Below are positions 12,306 through 25,196 of a stretch of 64,000 nt of DNA, one piece after another; positions within the stretch are counted from its first letter, which is position 1, and the number at the start of each line of letters is the position of its first letter. The position numbers were made by a program, and so were the translations under genes. The DNA lies in the NCBI RefSeq assembly GCF_002994745.2, contig NC_037091.1:23999789-24063788 (forward strand), written 5' to 3'. The notes under the pieces were generated by a model. That model saw nothing but the letters and a program-made list of their open reading frames with translations, searched no databases and had not been told where the DNA came from. Source of the DNA: Rosa chinensis (taxonomy: Eukaryota; Streptophyta; Magnoliopsida; Rosales; Rosaceae).

Positions 12306-13865
12306 AGAGAAAATGAAGAAATAGAAAAAGAAGAAAAGAAATGAAAAAAATATACAGGAAAAGGAGAAGAGTAGAATCTGCTTGTTGTGCACGTGTTGGT
12401 TCATTAATTAAGCAATGGCTTAATTATGTTTGCCTTGAGCCAATTAGCTGCCTACACGTGGCAGCTCCAGTTCCTTTTACTCTCAGCCACCGAAGCCCTT
12501 AGGGATAGACGCTCTCCTTCAAATAGTGATGAAGAGACACAGCGCGGAGACGAATAGATATCACCAGATCCCATTACATTCTCTCTCTCTCTCTCTCTCA
12601 CCCTACACCCAAAACCACCTCTCCACACCATTTTTTTCTCCTTACCAAGATTCATTCTCTTCCTCACCAAGATCCACTCCACCTCACCAAGATCCATTTT
12701 CCTTCTCACTAAGATTATTTTCCTCCTCACCAAGATCCACCATCACCTCACCAAAATTCCATCAAATCCTCATCAATTTCTCAATGGATTTCAAGGAGCT
12801 TCAAGGCATCTCATCTACATCAAAACTTGAGATTGGGTATAGTGAGAAGCCATAAATCAAGGCTTGTCATAATTGCTCCATTGCAATTTGTGACTTGTTC
12901 TTGTTACTTTTCACTCTTCTTCACCTTTACCTCTTTAATTGATGAATATTGTTGTTAATTTGTGGATGGGTTGTGAATAGTCTATTTAGGAAGCTAGGAT
13001 TTGAGCCCTAGCATGGATTTAATGTAGGATTTAATGGTTTTCAATTTCATGTTTGGCATATGTTCTATGCTATAATATTTGGCTTAGATGCATGCTTAGG
13101 AGCTTGATTAACTCTCGAATGTGTAGATGAGCATGTCTAGAACAAATTAGAGGACCTAATCACTTCTCTAATTTATAGCTAGGACAATTGTTTAGAACAT
13201 GGTTAGTTACAATACCAATTTCGATTGCCGTATTGGCTAGCTTGGGAACCTTGATTCTAGGACTCTTCGCCTTTTGGTGCAACTAGAGGCCCTAACAAGG
13301 CTCTTGATTGTCCCAATTGAGTTTCTACGACCCTTGATCTGGAGTAGGAATATCCATTAAGGAATCTAATGACCCATGAGCCTTGAAAAGTCTTGGGTAC
13401 GGTTCTTGATGCCACTATGAATTGAGTGACCATTGTCGGAATATATTTGTGCATTAAATTTGGCTAGGAGGATACCCTAGTGACCTAATTTCCATTTCTT
13501 GATTAGTTTCTATTATCTTTAATTTTAATTTTCAATTGTTAATTTTTTTTTGTTCGCAATTAAAAAAATCAAATTTCACAAACCACTTTCATTGTCCATA
13601 CCATTTGGTTGTGAGTTTCCGCATTTATTTGTGGTTTTCTTGACCAATTTTAGGCTTGGTTGTTCTGAGCCGGGCATGTAAATAGCTTGGTGCTATTTTT
13701 CTAGGTTTTGTTTGTTAAATTGTTGGTGACTTAGTAATCGGCATAACCAAACATTTGAGTTAGCTTTTCAATCCCCGTGGTACGATAATTTCGGGTTCAA
13801 ATATTTCCCACTTCTTTGATGACCGTGCCCTTATTGCTCGTAAGTTGCATTTAAGCACCAAATCA
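11984..13865 (+). repeat. solo LTR (Ty3-gypsy type) with 5-bp duplication
   Basis: Begins TGATT and ends AATCA. It is flanked by AACAT on both sides (11,979-11,983 and 13,866-13,870), the expected 5-bp target duplication. Close to its end it has 'caatccccgtggtacgataatttcggg', a block that I associate with long LTRs of Tat/Ogre-type gypsy elements. There is no internal domain and no second LTR, so recombination between two LTRs probably removed the rest. Orientation is inferred from that terminal block. It contains a (TA)n run at about 12,273-12,301 and a CT run at about 12,581. Confidence 0.75.
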
Positions 13866-13870
13866 AACAT

Positions 13871-14767
13871 CAACTTTGAACTTCATGCAAAGAACATGTA
13901 TAGTTGACCTTCTTTTTTCAGAAATATTGTTCTATATAGATTGTAATACAATTGAAGATTCATACCATTTCATTAATTAATATCAACTGAAATCCTTCAT
14001 ATTTCTCAACAGGCTTGAACATTTTTGCTTCAAGAAATAGGGGAGCAAATTACTTTACCAATACAAACACAAACATAAAGATCAGACAGTATAGAGAGGA
14101 AGAAGAGAACGAATTCGAAATACCTTTCTTGGCAAGCTGCATTTGGAACTTCTCCTTCTTCTTCCGCTTCTTCAAACTCAAACTACAAAAGCACAGATTA
14201 GTTTTGGGATGATATCAATTCTGGTCTAAAGATTAGTTTTGGATGGGGTCTGTGATGATCAAACTCGGAGAAATATATATATATATATATATATTTAACT
14301 AAACAACAATAAAGCTGAATGAAATTCAAAACTACCTCTTCTCACTGCAATAGCTATTAAATGAAACCTATAATGAAAATCAATGTCATTTCAATTTCTA
14401 AACTGGCAAAAGCTAATTGTCCAAGCACACAATGCTTCAGAACCTTACTATTTTTAACAAACAACTAATTGAATGAATTGAAGCATGTTGCTATTAGTTA
14501 TTATTGAATTGGATTGTTTCTTGAAAAATGGTTGATTATTTGAACTACTATCTACTTCTTTATAATACATGGTTGTAGACACTTCACTTATGTGTAACTA
14601 CAAATAAAATTTTGAAAATTTTTCCAGCATGTTTGGTAATGTTCTGTTTTACAACTAAACTATGTAGTTCCATATCTAGCTCCAAAAACTACACGGGTAG
14701 CAAAGGAATGTTATAAAATTTACCTTAGGCCAAGATGAATATTGATTTCTTAGTATTACAGCATTAC
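13871..14767. other. CACTA-1 interior, intron-like DNA
   Basis: AT-rich intron-like sequence with a (TA)n run near 14,275. On the minus strand about 14,125-14,195 reads SLSLKKRKKKEKFQMQLAKK, a basic stretch that could be another captured exon but has no clear family. Confidence 0.3.
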
Positions 14768-15520
<753 letters not shown>

Positions 15521-17320
15521 TGATAGGAGCATAAATGCTATCTTTATAATGTTTAAACCCTATATTTTGCTAAGTTATTTCTTTTAACTTGATCAATTTA
15601 ACTTAGTTAGTGTTTTAGGGGTGAAAATGGAGTCTCAAGGTCCAAAAATGACTAAGGAAAGCATAAGTAGCGCAGAAATGGAAAGAAATGAAGAAATGGA
15701 AGTTCTCCCAGTTTAACTAGGAAAAGGAATCCCAGTTGGAGTAGGAGTCTGAAGCTGACTTGGACTAGGAGTTCTACTTGGAAAAGGAAACTCAATTCTA
15801 CTCAGATAAGGAAACCTATTGTGACAAGGAGTCCCTGTTTGATAAGGATTACTCAAGAAGGTTCCGGAAGAGTGTAGAAGTATCGCAGAAAAGAAGTTTG
15901 TATTCAACTAGGAAACCTGCTTGCATATGGAGTTCTACTCATACTAGGAGACCTATGGAAGCCAGGAGAAGCCTATGGAATGTCGAAGAAGTGTCTAGAA
16001 GACTCAAGAAGATCATATGCCGTGCACATGGAAGAGGAGTACACTTTGGATTCAGTTTTGAGAGAAATATGGAGTTGGAATTCGAAGTGGAAAAGGATTG
16101 GATTTTCCGTGATATTCTTGAAGTTTCTTGATGTCTCAATCTTCAACAAGGCATGTGAGAGGCATGTGATGGTAAGGAAAACCTAATTGGACACAAGTTA
16201 TACATTTTAAAGTCGAATCCATTACGGATTCGGAAATCTGCCTGTGCAGATCAGTCAAATTCAATGGAGTGTCAAAAATAACTCAGTGCTCAGAAAATTA
16301 TGATCTTTATATGGTTGGAAAGCTACGGATGTATAGTGTTTATATATTTTTACGGTTTGTTGATATCTATTTTCTAGAGAAAGTTATGTATGTTTTAGTG
16401 CACTGAGGTCAATTCTGCCGGAAATCTGTTTTGTATCAAAGAAGTCCTAAATCAATAAGAACTTGGAGAAGTCAAGTAGAAACGAATTGGGAGAGCCTTG
16501 AGACATTCTCCTATATATACCTAGTGTATTTGACGTCTCTAGGTGAACAATTTTCTCCACAATTTCGATTTCTCACTTGCTTTCTCTCTAGTTTCAGGTT
16601 TTCACAATCTTCAAGGAGCTAAGCCGTGCCACCTTCCTCCACTACCTTGTTCATCACTTGTTGCCATGCTAAGGAGCTGCTTTGGATCTTTGGGATGTGA
16701 CTAAGGGTTGTTTATATATTTTACCATACATTTATTCACGGTTTTGTGTACTTGTTAGATAGATTTTCTGCTTTGGATTTTCTATGTGTAAACAGAAATT
16801 ATTGAGTATGCAATCTGATTTTCGAATGTACTTTTGATGTTCTTTTCATTTTTTGATGTGTTTATGTGTTCTTTATTTTGATTAGTTGCCAAATATATGG
16901 ATTGTTAATTTGATTTTGTGCTTCATTACATGTAACGTTCTTGTGGTTGCAAACATAGGAAGACTTACATGTAATTTGCTAGTAATTAGATTTATGCTTT
17001 GTAAACCCTAATTCAAATAATAGTTAAAGGATTGCTTTGAGTCGAAATCAGATTATACATGTGATGATAAGTTTTGACTTGCTTTGAGTGCTTGGATTTG
17101 CATGTCTATCAATTCTTTCTTGAACTTAATGATTTGAAAACGGAATTTTTTAATGCAATTGCTTTGATTGTGTTATATCGACTTTTCAAAATAAATGGAT
17201 TTAGTGTTTTCCTATTTCAATTGACTTAAGAAAGAAAGTTAAAAGGGACAATGGTTGCTTTGATCTTTGTGTCTTGGTTGATAGCTTTCCACGGTAACTA
17301 AGAAAGATTAAAGGATGCAT
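15521..17320 (+). repeat. Tat/Ogre-type LTR fragment
   Basis: Begins TGATAGGAGCAT, the same start as the minus-strand LTRs of the element at 28,299-34,897. The later part has blocks like that LTR (gcttggatttgc..., 'ttggttgatagctttcc'). It ends abruptly near 17,320 against copia gag sequence, without a CA end or a copy of the left flank ATGAA, so it is truncated. The open frames inside show no domain. Confidence 0.5.
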
Positions 17321-17324
17321 TATA

Positions 17325-17610
17325 GGGTCTTCTTCATTTAGATACTCATACTAGAGTGAATTATACATATGACGTGTCATTAGCAGGACGGCTTTTGCCT
17401 TATTTGCCTTCAAGGCTGCTCTATTTGCTTCCAAAGCTTGAGCTTACTCAATAGTTAATTTAGCATGTCCTGGCTAGGCGCTAGAATCGTTTCTAGGATT
17501 CCTTGAGCCTTGAGATGTTGGCGGATATCCCGAACCCACTTGTGATGTCCAAAGCTAGCTTTTCCCAATGGAGCAAAGTGCAGTTTGTTAAGGTTCCTCA
17601 TCCTAAAAGA
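17325..17610 (-). pseudogene. copia gag N-terminal fragment
   Basis: On the minus strand the reading starts MRNLNKLHFAPLGKASFGHH and continues through KWVRDIRQHLKAQGILETIL, then EQIEQP/RQIRQKP pieces and YEYLNEEDP. This is the start of a plant Ty1-copia gag (UBN2-type region). It is broken by stops and cut at about 17,325, so only the 5' end of the element survives. Confidence 0.7.
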
Positions 17611-18592
17611 GAGCAAGAAAAATGGTTAGTTTCATAGCAGAAAAAGCTACCACGAAAACAATAGAAATTTCTGAGAGTAATTGATCCCAAGAAATTAGGA
17701 ATTTCTGAGTGTAATTACTCCTAAGAAATTGAATTTTAAAAGGTATTGGATTAGATCAAAACAATGATGTGTATGTGGTTGATCATATATTCTCAACAAA
17801 CTCTAAGTTTAGAGATCTCAACAAGTTCCAAGCTTGAAGATAACACGAACCCCCACAGTTTGGCTTAGGTTTCCCCTATGAAGAAGAAAGGGGGGTTGCA
17901 AGTCCGCGAGAAAAGAAAAGAAAGTAAATTACATGAAAGCAGCAACTTTTAGAAAAATTTACCTTGAAAAGTGGTCGCCCGAAAAGTCGTAGGATTTGGC
18001 TGAAAAAAGTTACCAGTGGTGGGTGGTGGCCGAACGCTGGTTGGAAGCTGCTGTTGAAGCTTGGCTGGAACGACGTGTTGTCATGTGTGGGGGTGCGTGG
18101 GCAAGTAGGGGATGCTGGGCAGCGAGCGAAGCGAGGGTGTTGCTTTGGGGGGGAGGTTGTGTAAAGGTTCTAGGCAGAGGTGTCGAGGGTGTGCAGGGGT
18201 TGTTGTGAAGCGATGCTAGCGGTGTGCTGGGCAAAGACTTTCAGAAGGAAAGCGCTAGCGAGGCTAATCTATTGCCCAAATGGGTGCAGGACACTAGCGT
18301 GTGGGGCTACGAGAGTGCTGGCGAGGCTCACCAGAAGGTGCTAGCGAGGCTAGCAATGCAGGGTTGATGCGTGGGGGCGCTGTGTAGGCGAGGCTAGCAG
18401 AGATAGAGCGAGTCTAACAGGCTAGTCTAGAACTTCTGGTGGCCGGTTCGGGCATTTTCCTACAGGTTTTGGTTGTTCCTCAGCCGAATCTGGTCTCCTG
18501 GGGTCGAGGGCTTCAAGGTGTGCGGCGGGGGAAGTTAGGGTTTGAAGGTTATGATTTTAGGATTTCAGGGTTAGGGGTTCGTACTAATAACA
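17611..18592 (-). other. 5' untranslated leader of the minus-strand copia
   Basis: Lies between the LTR and gag. Next to the LTR a degenerate initiator-Met primer site can be read on the minus strand (TGTTATTAGTACGAACCC). The GC-rich part at about 17,970-18,500 with 'gctagcgaggc' words has no protein match that I recognise. Confidence 0.5.
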
Positions 18593-19660
18593 TGTTTTAG
18601 GAAATCAGAAATTGGAAGAGAATTGAGCTGTCAGTGGCGGATCCAGAAATTTTAGTCAGATTGGGCACAATTAAGACAAAAAAAAAATTCAACGAAAATT
18701 CATGGATGGTAATCAAAATCATATATAAATATTTTATCCATAAGATATAACGAATATTATAAGTTTTAATCATCTATGAGAATACAAGACGGTAATTATC
18801 ACAAAAGGTAACTAAAAAAAAAGGATTATAGATTTTAGTTTTTATTTTTTATTTTTTATTTTTTTAAACAAAATAAGTTGCGATATTGCTGAAGATTAAA
18901 TTGAATGCATGATTGACCAAAAAAGAAAAGAATTTAATCCATCTAAAAGGTCGCGGGATTCAAATTACAATAAATAATAAACAAGGAGTTAGTTGAACCC
19001 TATAGAAAGGCAAAATACTCAAAATATAAAGACAAACGTCTATGTAATATTGCATTCATACAATACAATAAATTGATAGGCTATTGTGGTTTAGAACTTG
19101 TTTATAATCGAAGTACTTACATGTTTAGGGCAACAAAAGAGAAGAATATCATGCCCTAAGGAAATATTGGAAGAGGAAAAGGACGTGTGTCTTCACACGT
19201 TATTTTATTTAATTTTTTCTGGTAGTTTCTACCCAGCGATGAAGTTCCCAGCCAAGTCATTTAAAAAGTTATAATGCCCAGCGTGTCCCTTTCTTTCTAT
19301 TTGCAATCTGCCCCTTCTAAACTAGAAAAAAAAAAGATTTTGCCATTTTCGTCAACCTCTGTTGAAGAGCAGAAGTTCCCAGCAACTATGGCTCACCTTC
19401 ATCTATGGCTATCCAGAAAAGCTGAGGTTGGGCAATTGCACAACCTCACCCTAAAATGAATCCCCCCCCTGTGAGCTGTGCTTTCATTGATAATAGGGGT
19501 CTCTTTATATAAATGATTACAAGCAAAGAAAGTCTTACAAGGAAACATAATCGTATAATGATTAGGATATCTACGAAGCTATCTGTAAGACTAACCCTAT
19601 TACAACTCAGACAAGTAGTTAGAGTTTGAGCCAGACACATAAATTTGATGTCCTTAAACA
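18593..19660 (-). repeat. copia 5' LTR split by a hAT element
   Basis: On the minus strand the LTR starts TGTTTAAGGAC (19,660) and ends CCTAAAACA (18,593). It has TATATAAAGAGACCCC and the 'cctattatcaatga' block, as in the plus-strand LTR at 7060-7280. Bases 18,632-19,471 are a hAT insertion. Without it the two LTR halves join at TGAGCTGT. Confidence 0.8.
18632..19471. mobile_element. non-autonomous hAT-type element, 840 bp
   Basis: Ends are CAGTGGCGGATCC... and, inverted, CAGGGGGGGGATTC..., continuing as imperfect terminal inverted repeats (ATTTTAG..., TTGGGCA / TTGTGCA). Perfect 8-bp duplication TGAGCTGT at 18,624-18,631 and 19,472-19,479. No transposase; AT-rich interior. Confidence 0.85.
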
Positions 19661-20269
19661 TTACTTTGCTTTTATCTATTTCTTAAAAAACGAGAAGAAG
19701 AATGAATCAAAATCACATGATATTGCTCCCTTGTGAGTAGGTCTCTCCTCCACCAAAATTAATCAAAAGATTGGTTCTCAATCTTGATATATTGCAGGCA
19801 TCCATTTGAATTAGCTAAAAGAAGGATTTCAAGGGTTTTGGATTGGAAGATCTAGTAATAACTATATCATAATATTCAATGAATTTAGTTTTGGAATTTC
19901 CTTAATCAGATTGTTTTGAATTTACTTTTGTATTAAATGATGGCCATATATAGAAATTATTATTTTGACTTAATTGTTTTAGGTCAATTATAAAACTGTA
20001 TAGGCAATATAAGGAAATTTCGAAGAAAGAAAAATACAATTTAATTGAATCTTATATTTGGGGGAAGTAAGAAGAGTTTTTTATTTATTTTTCTTTCATT
20101 TTTGTCTGTTTGTCTTTATTTGTCTTTTCATATGACTTGACAAAGTCTATTAATAATTCAAAAAAGTTGGAGGTCCAAATATCAAATTTAGAAGTCCAAC
20201 TAGAACCATTAAAAAAATAATTCTTTTTTACTTCTAACAAAAGAAAATATCAGCAAAATTGAAAATAAA
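19661..20269. other. no recognisable feature
   Basis: AT-rich DNA beyond the LTR. No repeat end, coding stretch or structured element seen. Confidence 0.4.
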
Positions 20270-20795
20270 AAAAATGGCTTGAGAGCTCCTAAAAAAAAAG
20301 GATCTTGGTTTGGTAGTCATAAGTACGGTTTCTTTGTTATTGAGGGGTGCCTCTACGTCAGCGTTTACTTCCGGCCTTGTTGGTGTGGATTAGGTGATGG
20401 CCAGACGGACTGGCATTTTTCTCCTGTGGTGGTAGGGTTTAGAAGTTGGTCACGTTCTTTTCTTTCTCAAGCCTAAGTTGGGAATGACTTTAGGAGCGAT
20501 TGCCGATTCGGGTTCTCGTCGGAGTACAAAGAGAACCGGATATTAAGTTGATTGCTTGTATTGGGACTCCTGGGATAAATTGATTAGTTGTAACCCAGAA
20601 GAAAGGGCAGTTATTGTGGTTAGAGTTGAGCCCATTTTGGGTCATGGTATATGTAATCATTGATTCTACATTAGGTGTATGAGAAGCTCCTGGAGACTGG
20701 AGTAGTTGAGATTTCACGGTGTCATCCCCATCCTTGTAATCTTCTGGATTAATGAAATTTCTACTCCTCTTCTATTCCCAAAAAAAAAAAAATTA
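20270..20795 (+). repeat. retroposon-like 3' tail with poly(A)
   Basis: Ends 'ttgtaatcttctggattaatgaaatttc' and then an A-run at about 20,779-20,791, the layout of a plant LINE 3' end. No target duplication could be fixed because both flanks are A-rich, and no coding domain is visible. Confidence 0.35.
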
Positions 20796-21965
20796 AAAAA
20801 AATTGATGATTGATTGTGGTTACAATTGTAAATAAATGCATCTTGTACCAGCTATGGAGTAGGAGCAAATCTAGCAAAACAAAACAAAACTAGCACTATT
20901 ATTTGATAAGCGATGAGCATGTTAAATTGATACGAATCCGAAGATAGTGTTAAACTAGCATTATAAGATAGTGGTTAAACCAATCTGAGTATCATCAACC
21001 ATGCACAAAGTAAGAATAGAAAAAAGTTAAAAGAGAGCGAACGAGACCTAGGGTTCGAGTAGAAAGTGACACTTTGTTCGACCGTGTTGAGAGTTTGGTC
21101 TCGGCCAGGCGAAGTGCTTCTAGGTGTTGTCCTCAGGTGTGGAGTCAGTGCGAATCTGGAAGCATCTCGATCTCTAGTCGGCGCGTTGGGTTATTTTGAT
21201 TTTGGAATGCTGTGGAATTGATTGGCGATTTTCCGGTTGCTTGGTCTGGTCAATTGGATCCAGGCTATAGAAAGACCTTTTGGCTCATGTTCGTACTGGT
21301 TTGAGCGGTGGGAGATCAGATTTCTGTGGTGATTGGGTGCCAGTGCTGTGGTTGGCTGATCGTTGCTCAACTATGTTTTTAGTGGTGGTAGGTATAGTTG
21401 ACTGAGGTGTTCGTCCTTTGGACTTGACAACAGCGTTATGGGCACAGGAGGTAAACCAAGGCGATGGCCTTCTGAGTTGTTGGGCTTGAGCCTCAAGATC
21501 TATTCTTGGGCTATTTGGGTGCATTTGGGCCTATGTAGGTTTGATTTTCTTTAGAATTGACCCAGGTTGGAGGGTGCTTTGACACCCTCATCCATTACTT
21601 AGAGCTTTGCGCTGGCCTGGCCTAAGAATTTGACCTACTTAGGTGGTTTTGGGCTTGTTTTATATATGGTCTCTAAAGTGGTAGTTTGATTCATGATTTC
21701 AATGGAATATGTAATTATCTCTAGTTGGACTGGACATCTCAAGTCTGGTGCGAGTAGAGATAGCTTCTAGGAGCTTTCTAAGATATTTCTATGTTTTATT
21801 TGTACCACAATTGCGTGTAGGCAGGTGAAGCATAGATGAATGATTTTTTTCTTAGGAGGCGAAGATATTTTTGGATGTACTAGGATGAGTTGCGGTGCTT
21901 GGATAGAGAATTAGTTACTTCCCCACCAATCTCTCTATTCTTAAGTGTTTGTAGTCTCTAGCCTT
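20796..21965 (+). other. unclassified G/T-rich tract, possible retroposon leader
   Basis: From about 21,050 to 21,900 the plus strand is G/T-rich, with style similar to the retroposon at 61,192-62,052 and many TGGTTTG/TTGGGC words. I found no domain, poly(A) end or duplication. Unassigned. Confidence 0.25.
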
Positions 21966-22866
21966 TTATGGTTGTTGATTTAATGCATTCAAGCAGTCAA
22001 CTTCTAGTTTCAGAGAAGAAGAAGAAGAAGAAGAAGAAGAAGAAGAAGAAGAAGAAGAAGAAGAAGAAGAAAAAACAATTTTTAAGTTCGACAAATCTGA
22101 AGAATTTGAGTTGATCACTTGCACTTCAAGCAAGCAATTACAACTCTGTAATCTACAAAGCTTGTAGCAGATCAACACCAACCCTTATAGCTAGGAGCTC
22201 TACCTATTTAGCCGAAGTAACATGAAGAACTTGACAAGCAAAACCAACTCTAACCACCCAGTATTGTTTCAGATTATTACACCACCCACTTCACCTTGCA
22301 CCATTGATGAGAGAAAAGCTCCATCAATATTTGACTTATGTTGGTCTGAAGGAGGAGATTCCTAATACCTTGGAACCTTTTGTTGCTATTGTTTTGGAGA
22401 AAATTATCAAGTTGAAAGAAACTCATCATACCAAGGCATCAAATCTAGCGTTACAGTCAAAGGAGTTTGTGAGCGATTTGACCAAAACATCAGATAATCA
22501 TAAGTAAATGATCAAAAATATCAGTTTGCAAATTCAACTTTGGCTCCAACATCCACTCCTTGAAAAGCAATAAGGCAGAAGGCTTGACTTGCAAATTGAA
22601 AGGATGATATGTAAGTATATCTTTAGACACCAGGGGGTCAGAAAAGATATGACTTGTGTTCTCATATTGATCACAAACTATACAACCTAAATACCTTTTT
22701 CTTTTTTGATAAGAAAATACAGTTTACTTACAAGAAAGTGCCTCTAGGACACCCTAAACCTACATGATCGAACAGAATTGCTCTAGAGATACTAGGGGGA
22801 AGATATCTTCATGTCATAAACTCTCTCACAGTTGTATTCCAATTAATTGAACTATTTTTAGACTCA
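21966..22866 (-). pseudogene. LINE copy a: zinc-binding and RNase H part
   Basis: Minus-strand continuation of the LINE at 39,248-39,630. Next to the CACTA junction it reads ESKNSSINWNTTVREFM. Further on a RNase H (RVT_3) domain reads SNIDGAFLSSMVQGEVGGVI, then NNTGW, ELLAIRVGVDLL and a terminal VDCLNALNQQP. These match the usual order in plant L1-type LINEs: RT, zf-RVT, RNase H. Several stops and frameshifts. A GAA microsatellite (22,015-22,072) has expanded inside the RNase H part and would encode poly-serine. The 3' end is truncated at about 21,966. Confidence 0.7.
22015..22072. repeat. (GAA)n microsatellite
   Basis: About 19 uninterrupted GAA units within LINE RNase H sequence. Confidence 0.95.
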
Positions 22867-22885
22867 GGTCACTACTAGAATTATG

Positions 22886-23420
22886 CCATCAGACATCGGC
22901 CAAAAACCGATGAGAAACAAAATCCCGACCGATGTCTTAGTGGGTGATGAGAAAGGTCCGGAAAATCCAGACATCGATTTTTAGCCGATGTCTAGTATAA
23001 GTATACACATCGGTTACCCATAATAAATCGATGTAAATACGTTTAAATAATAACAAACTTGTATGTTTAATTATTGTTAAACCCTCATCTTATTGCCTTT
23101 GATGCATAAAGAAATATATATCCTATGGCACAACTATGTATTTTAACATCGTTATTCATTTAAAAACGATGACTGATACTGTCTCATACATCGGTTTTCT
23201 GCTCTTCATCGATGATAATACTTATACTGGACATCGATCTCTATCTAAAACACGATGTACACTAGTTTGTGGCACATCGGTTCTAGCATAGTAATTCGAT
23301 CTCTTATGGTTAATGGGACATCGATTTCCATTTTGAAACTGATGTATTTCTCTTAATAGACATCTGTTTTTATGGTTATAACTGATTTAAACTTTATGTA
23401 TAGACATCATGTTCTTTAGA
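22886..23420. repeat. CACTA-2 left subterminal repeats
   Basis: Array of ACATCGG/CCGATGT words in both orientations, starting 'catcggccaaaaaccgatg'. Parallel to 10,225-11,065 down to the 'gatgatgtcca' block at the inner edge. Confidence 0.8.
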
Positions 23421-23654
23421 TGAGGATGATGTCCACAAAATATGTAGCTGCTGCTATAAAATGTAATCCATATTTGACAAAAGTAATTTGAATATTGGAG
23501 TATTCTATCTAAAATCATTATCCTTGACAATTCACAAAATAGGCAGAATAAAATTTCAAATGCATGAATTAACATTTTCCAAGCAATTTTCACCTACTCA
23601 AATTGTTCTAGTCTCTTGCTCTATTTTCACAATCGTGAAAAGTTATCCTTGCAT
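23421..23654. other. CACTA-2 interior, no gene seen
   Basis: AT-rich, between the subterminal array and the ABCG exon. Confidence 0.4.
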
Positions 23655-24055
23655 ACATGTCTCCAACTTTCTCCGAGAAATTCATTGATAGCGATGGCAT
23701 TTTGTCCATAAGTTAATGGTGAGAGCCAATATCCCCACAACAGCCATTTCTTCATATCCTCTGAATAAAAAATAATAACAAAATTAATAAAAAGAAAAAA
23801 GACACAAGTTTAGCTTACCATCATAATTTAATTAAGACACTAAGATAACACATAAAAGCCCTGTTATGATTTCTTAGATTAGATTAGACTTTGCAGAGGA
23901 TTTACCTTGTGATATGACAAAGCCACCCAGACCAAGAATGACAAGTAAAGCACCAAATCCAAATGTATTTGCAATAGTTACGTTCCTTCCTAGTGCCTAT
24001 ACTAATCGAAAAAGTCCATTTGCCATCTGACTAATAAATTTACTGTAGTAGTCAA
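23655..24055 (-). pseudogene. captured ABCG (PDR-type) transporter fragment
   Basis: Two minus-strand exons. The first (23,906 to about 24,050) encodes [10 protein letters not shown], a stop, ALGRNVTIANTFGFGALL and VILGLGGFVISQ. The second (to 23,760) encodes EDMKKWLLWGYWLSPLTYGQ and NAIAINEFLGESW. This is the transmembrane region after the first ABC2 membrane block of pleiotropic-drug-resistance transporters. GT/AG splice sites flank an intron at about 23,761-23,905. Only this part of a protein that normally exceeds 1,400 residues is present. At its 5' edge it is fused to RPL7 sequence within about 20 bp, so capture was followed by joining of two genes. Confidence 0.85.
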
Positions 24056-24067
24056 AGCGATTCTCGG

Positions 24068-24131
24068 CTTGTTCAACTTGCCATAACCCCTCTTGTAAAT
24101 CAATTCCTTTACACTCTTCTGGTTAGGGTAT
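24068..24131 (-). pseudogene. captured RPL7 exon (middle part)
   Basis: After an AG acceptor at 24,132 the minus strand encodes [20 protein letters not shown], the universally conserved segment of 60S ribosomal protein L7. It is the exon that should follow the three RPL7 exons at 36,343-36,855, but a golgin fragment lies between. It runs straight into ABCG sequence. Confidence 0.85.
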
Positions 24132-24426
24132 CTGAAATCATGCATTCCTATTAGCCATACATTTATATGTTTACAGGTAAAACAAAGAGTTTAGTTGTAT
24201 GCACCCATAAGTGACATATGGTCCAAACTAGCAAAACTAGTACGGAGTTTCTTAGTGACATACTTTTCTTACTACAAACCATGTAGATATTGATAATAGA
24301 TATGTCATCAAGAATTTTGATGACTTGAAGCAGAATTTTAATGGTGGCAAGCTTGCAGCACATATTGAGTGGAATTGATGTTAAGTTGTTAACTGATACA
24401 ACTTAACTTCATATATAAACCACTAC

Positions 24427-24800
24427 CTTGTGCAAATTGGTCCCATTTGCTATCGCTTTGTAGTTTTCAATTCTAGAGGCATTTAGAGATGTAGTAGTTG
24501 TGTCCAGATTTTGTTTCAATGAGCCATTTTCTTTGTTCAATCTAGAAATTTGATCCTGTCAAATGCCAAAAGCCATGTATGGCAATTTAATATCAAAAAG
24601 GGCACAGGTGTAGGATTTACAAATCCAATTACCTAAGTCAACAAGTTAAACAAAGAAACCAATTGAACACTATAATTTGATAAAAGAGCAAACAGATACC
24701 TCATTTTCCTTTAACAATGCTGCATAGTTTTTTTTTATAATGCTTTAATTTCTACCTCAGATTCTTGAAGTCTCTTAATCTCAGCTCGGTATCGTTCAAT
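24427..24800 (-). pseudogene. captured golgin fragment (GRIP/GC3-GC4-like)
   Basis: Two minus-strand exons with splice sites. 24,700-24,800 encodes IERYRAEIKRLQESEVEIKA followed by a frameshifted YAALLKENE-type end. 24,427-24,555 encodes DQISRLNKENGSLKQNLDTT then TSLNASRIENYKAI. This charged heptad-rich sequence resembles the coiled coil of plant golgin candidates 3/4, Golgi tethers. Identification is from memory of the family, and another long coiled-coil protein is possible. It lies between RPL7 exons. Confidence 0.6.
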
Positions 24801-24962
24801 CTAAAAGGACATAATAATACACAATAAAAATATTACTCATAAAATATTCCATCAAATTTGATAAACCAAACAGCAGCACCAAGAAGACACAAACCATAAG
24901 AGAGAACGAAAGACAATAGCAATGACCAGCAACCCATCCAGACAATAGTCAAATGCATACAC

Positions 24963-25143
24963 AGTCAAACAGAACAAAGACAAAGGGAAAGTTTGGGAAT
25001 TTTTGATGTATTGATCTTCTCCAAAGATGGAGTACATATACAAAGTATACACATTCCTAATAGGAAACTAATTACACTGTGATATTCTCCCCCTTAACTA
25101 CATAATATTCTCCTACAATTATGGAGAGTGACTCACGTCAACA
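24963..25143 (-). repeat. copia 3' LTR
   Basis: On the minus strand begins TGTTGACGTGAG after the polypurine tract. Lacks about 33 bp present in the 5' copy (the 'actatacaatcctaattatac' region). Confidence 0.85.
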
Positions 25144-25196
25144 CTCCCCCTCAAGTTGGAGCATACAGATCATGGATGCCCAACTTGTCAAGTGAG

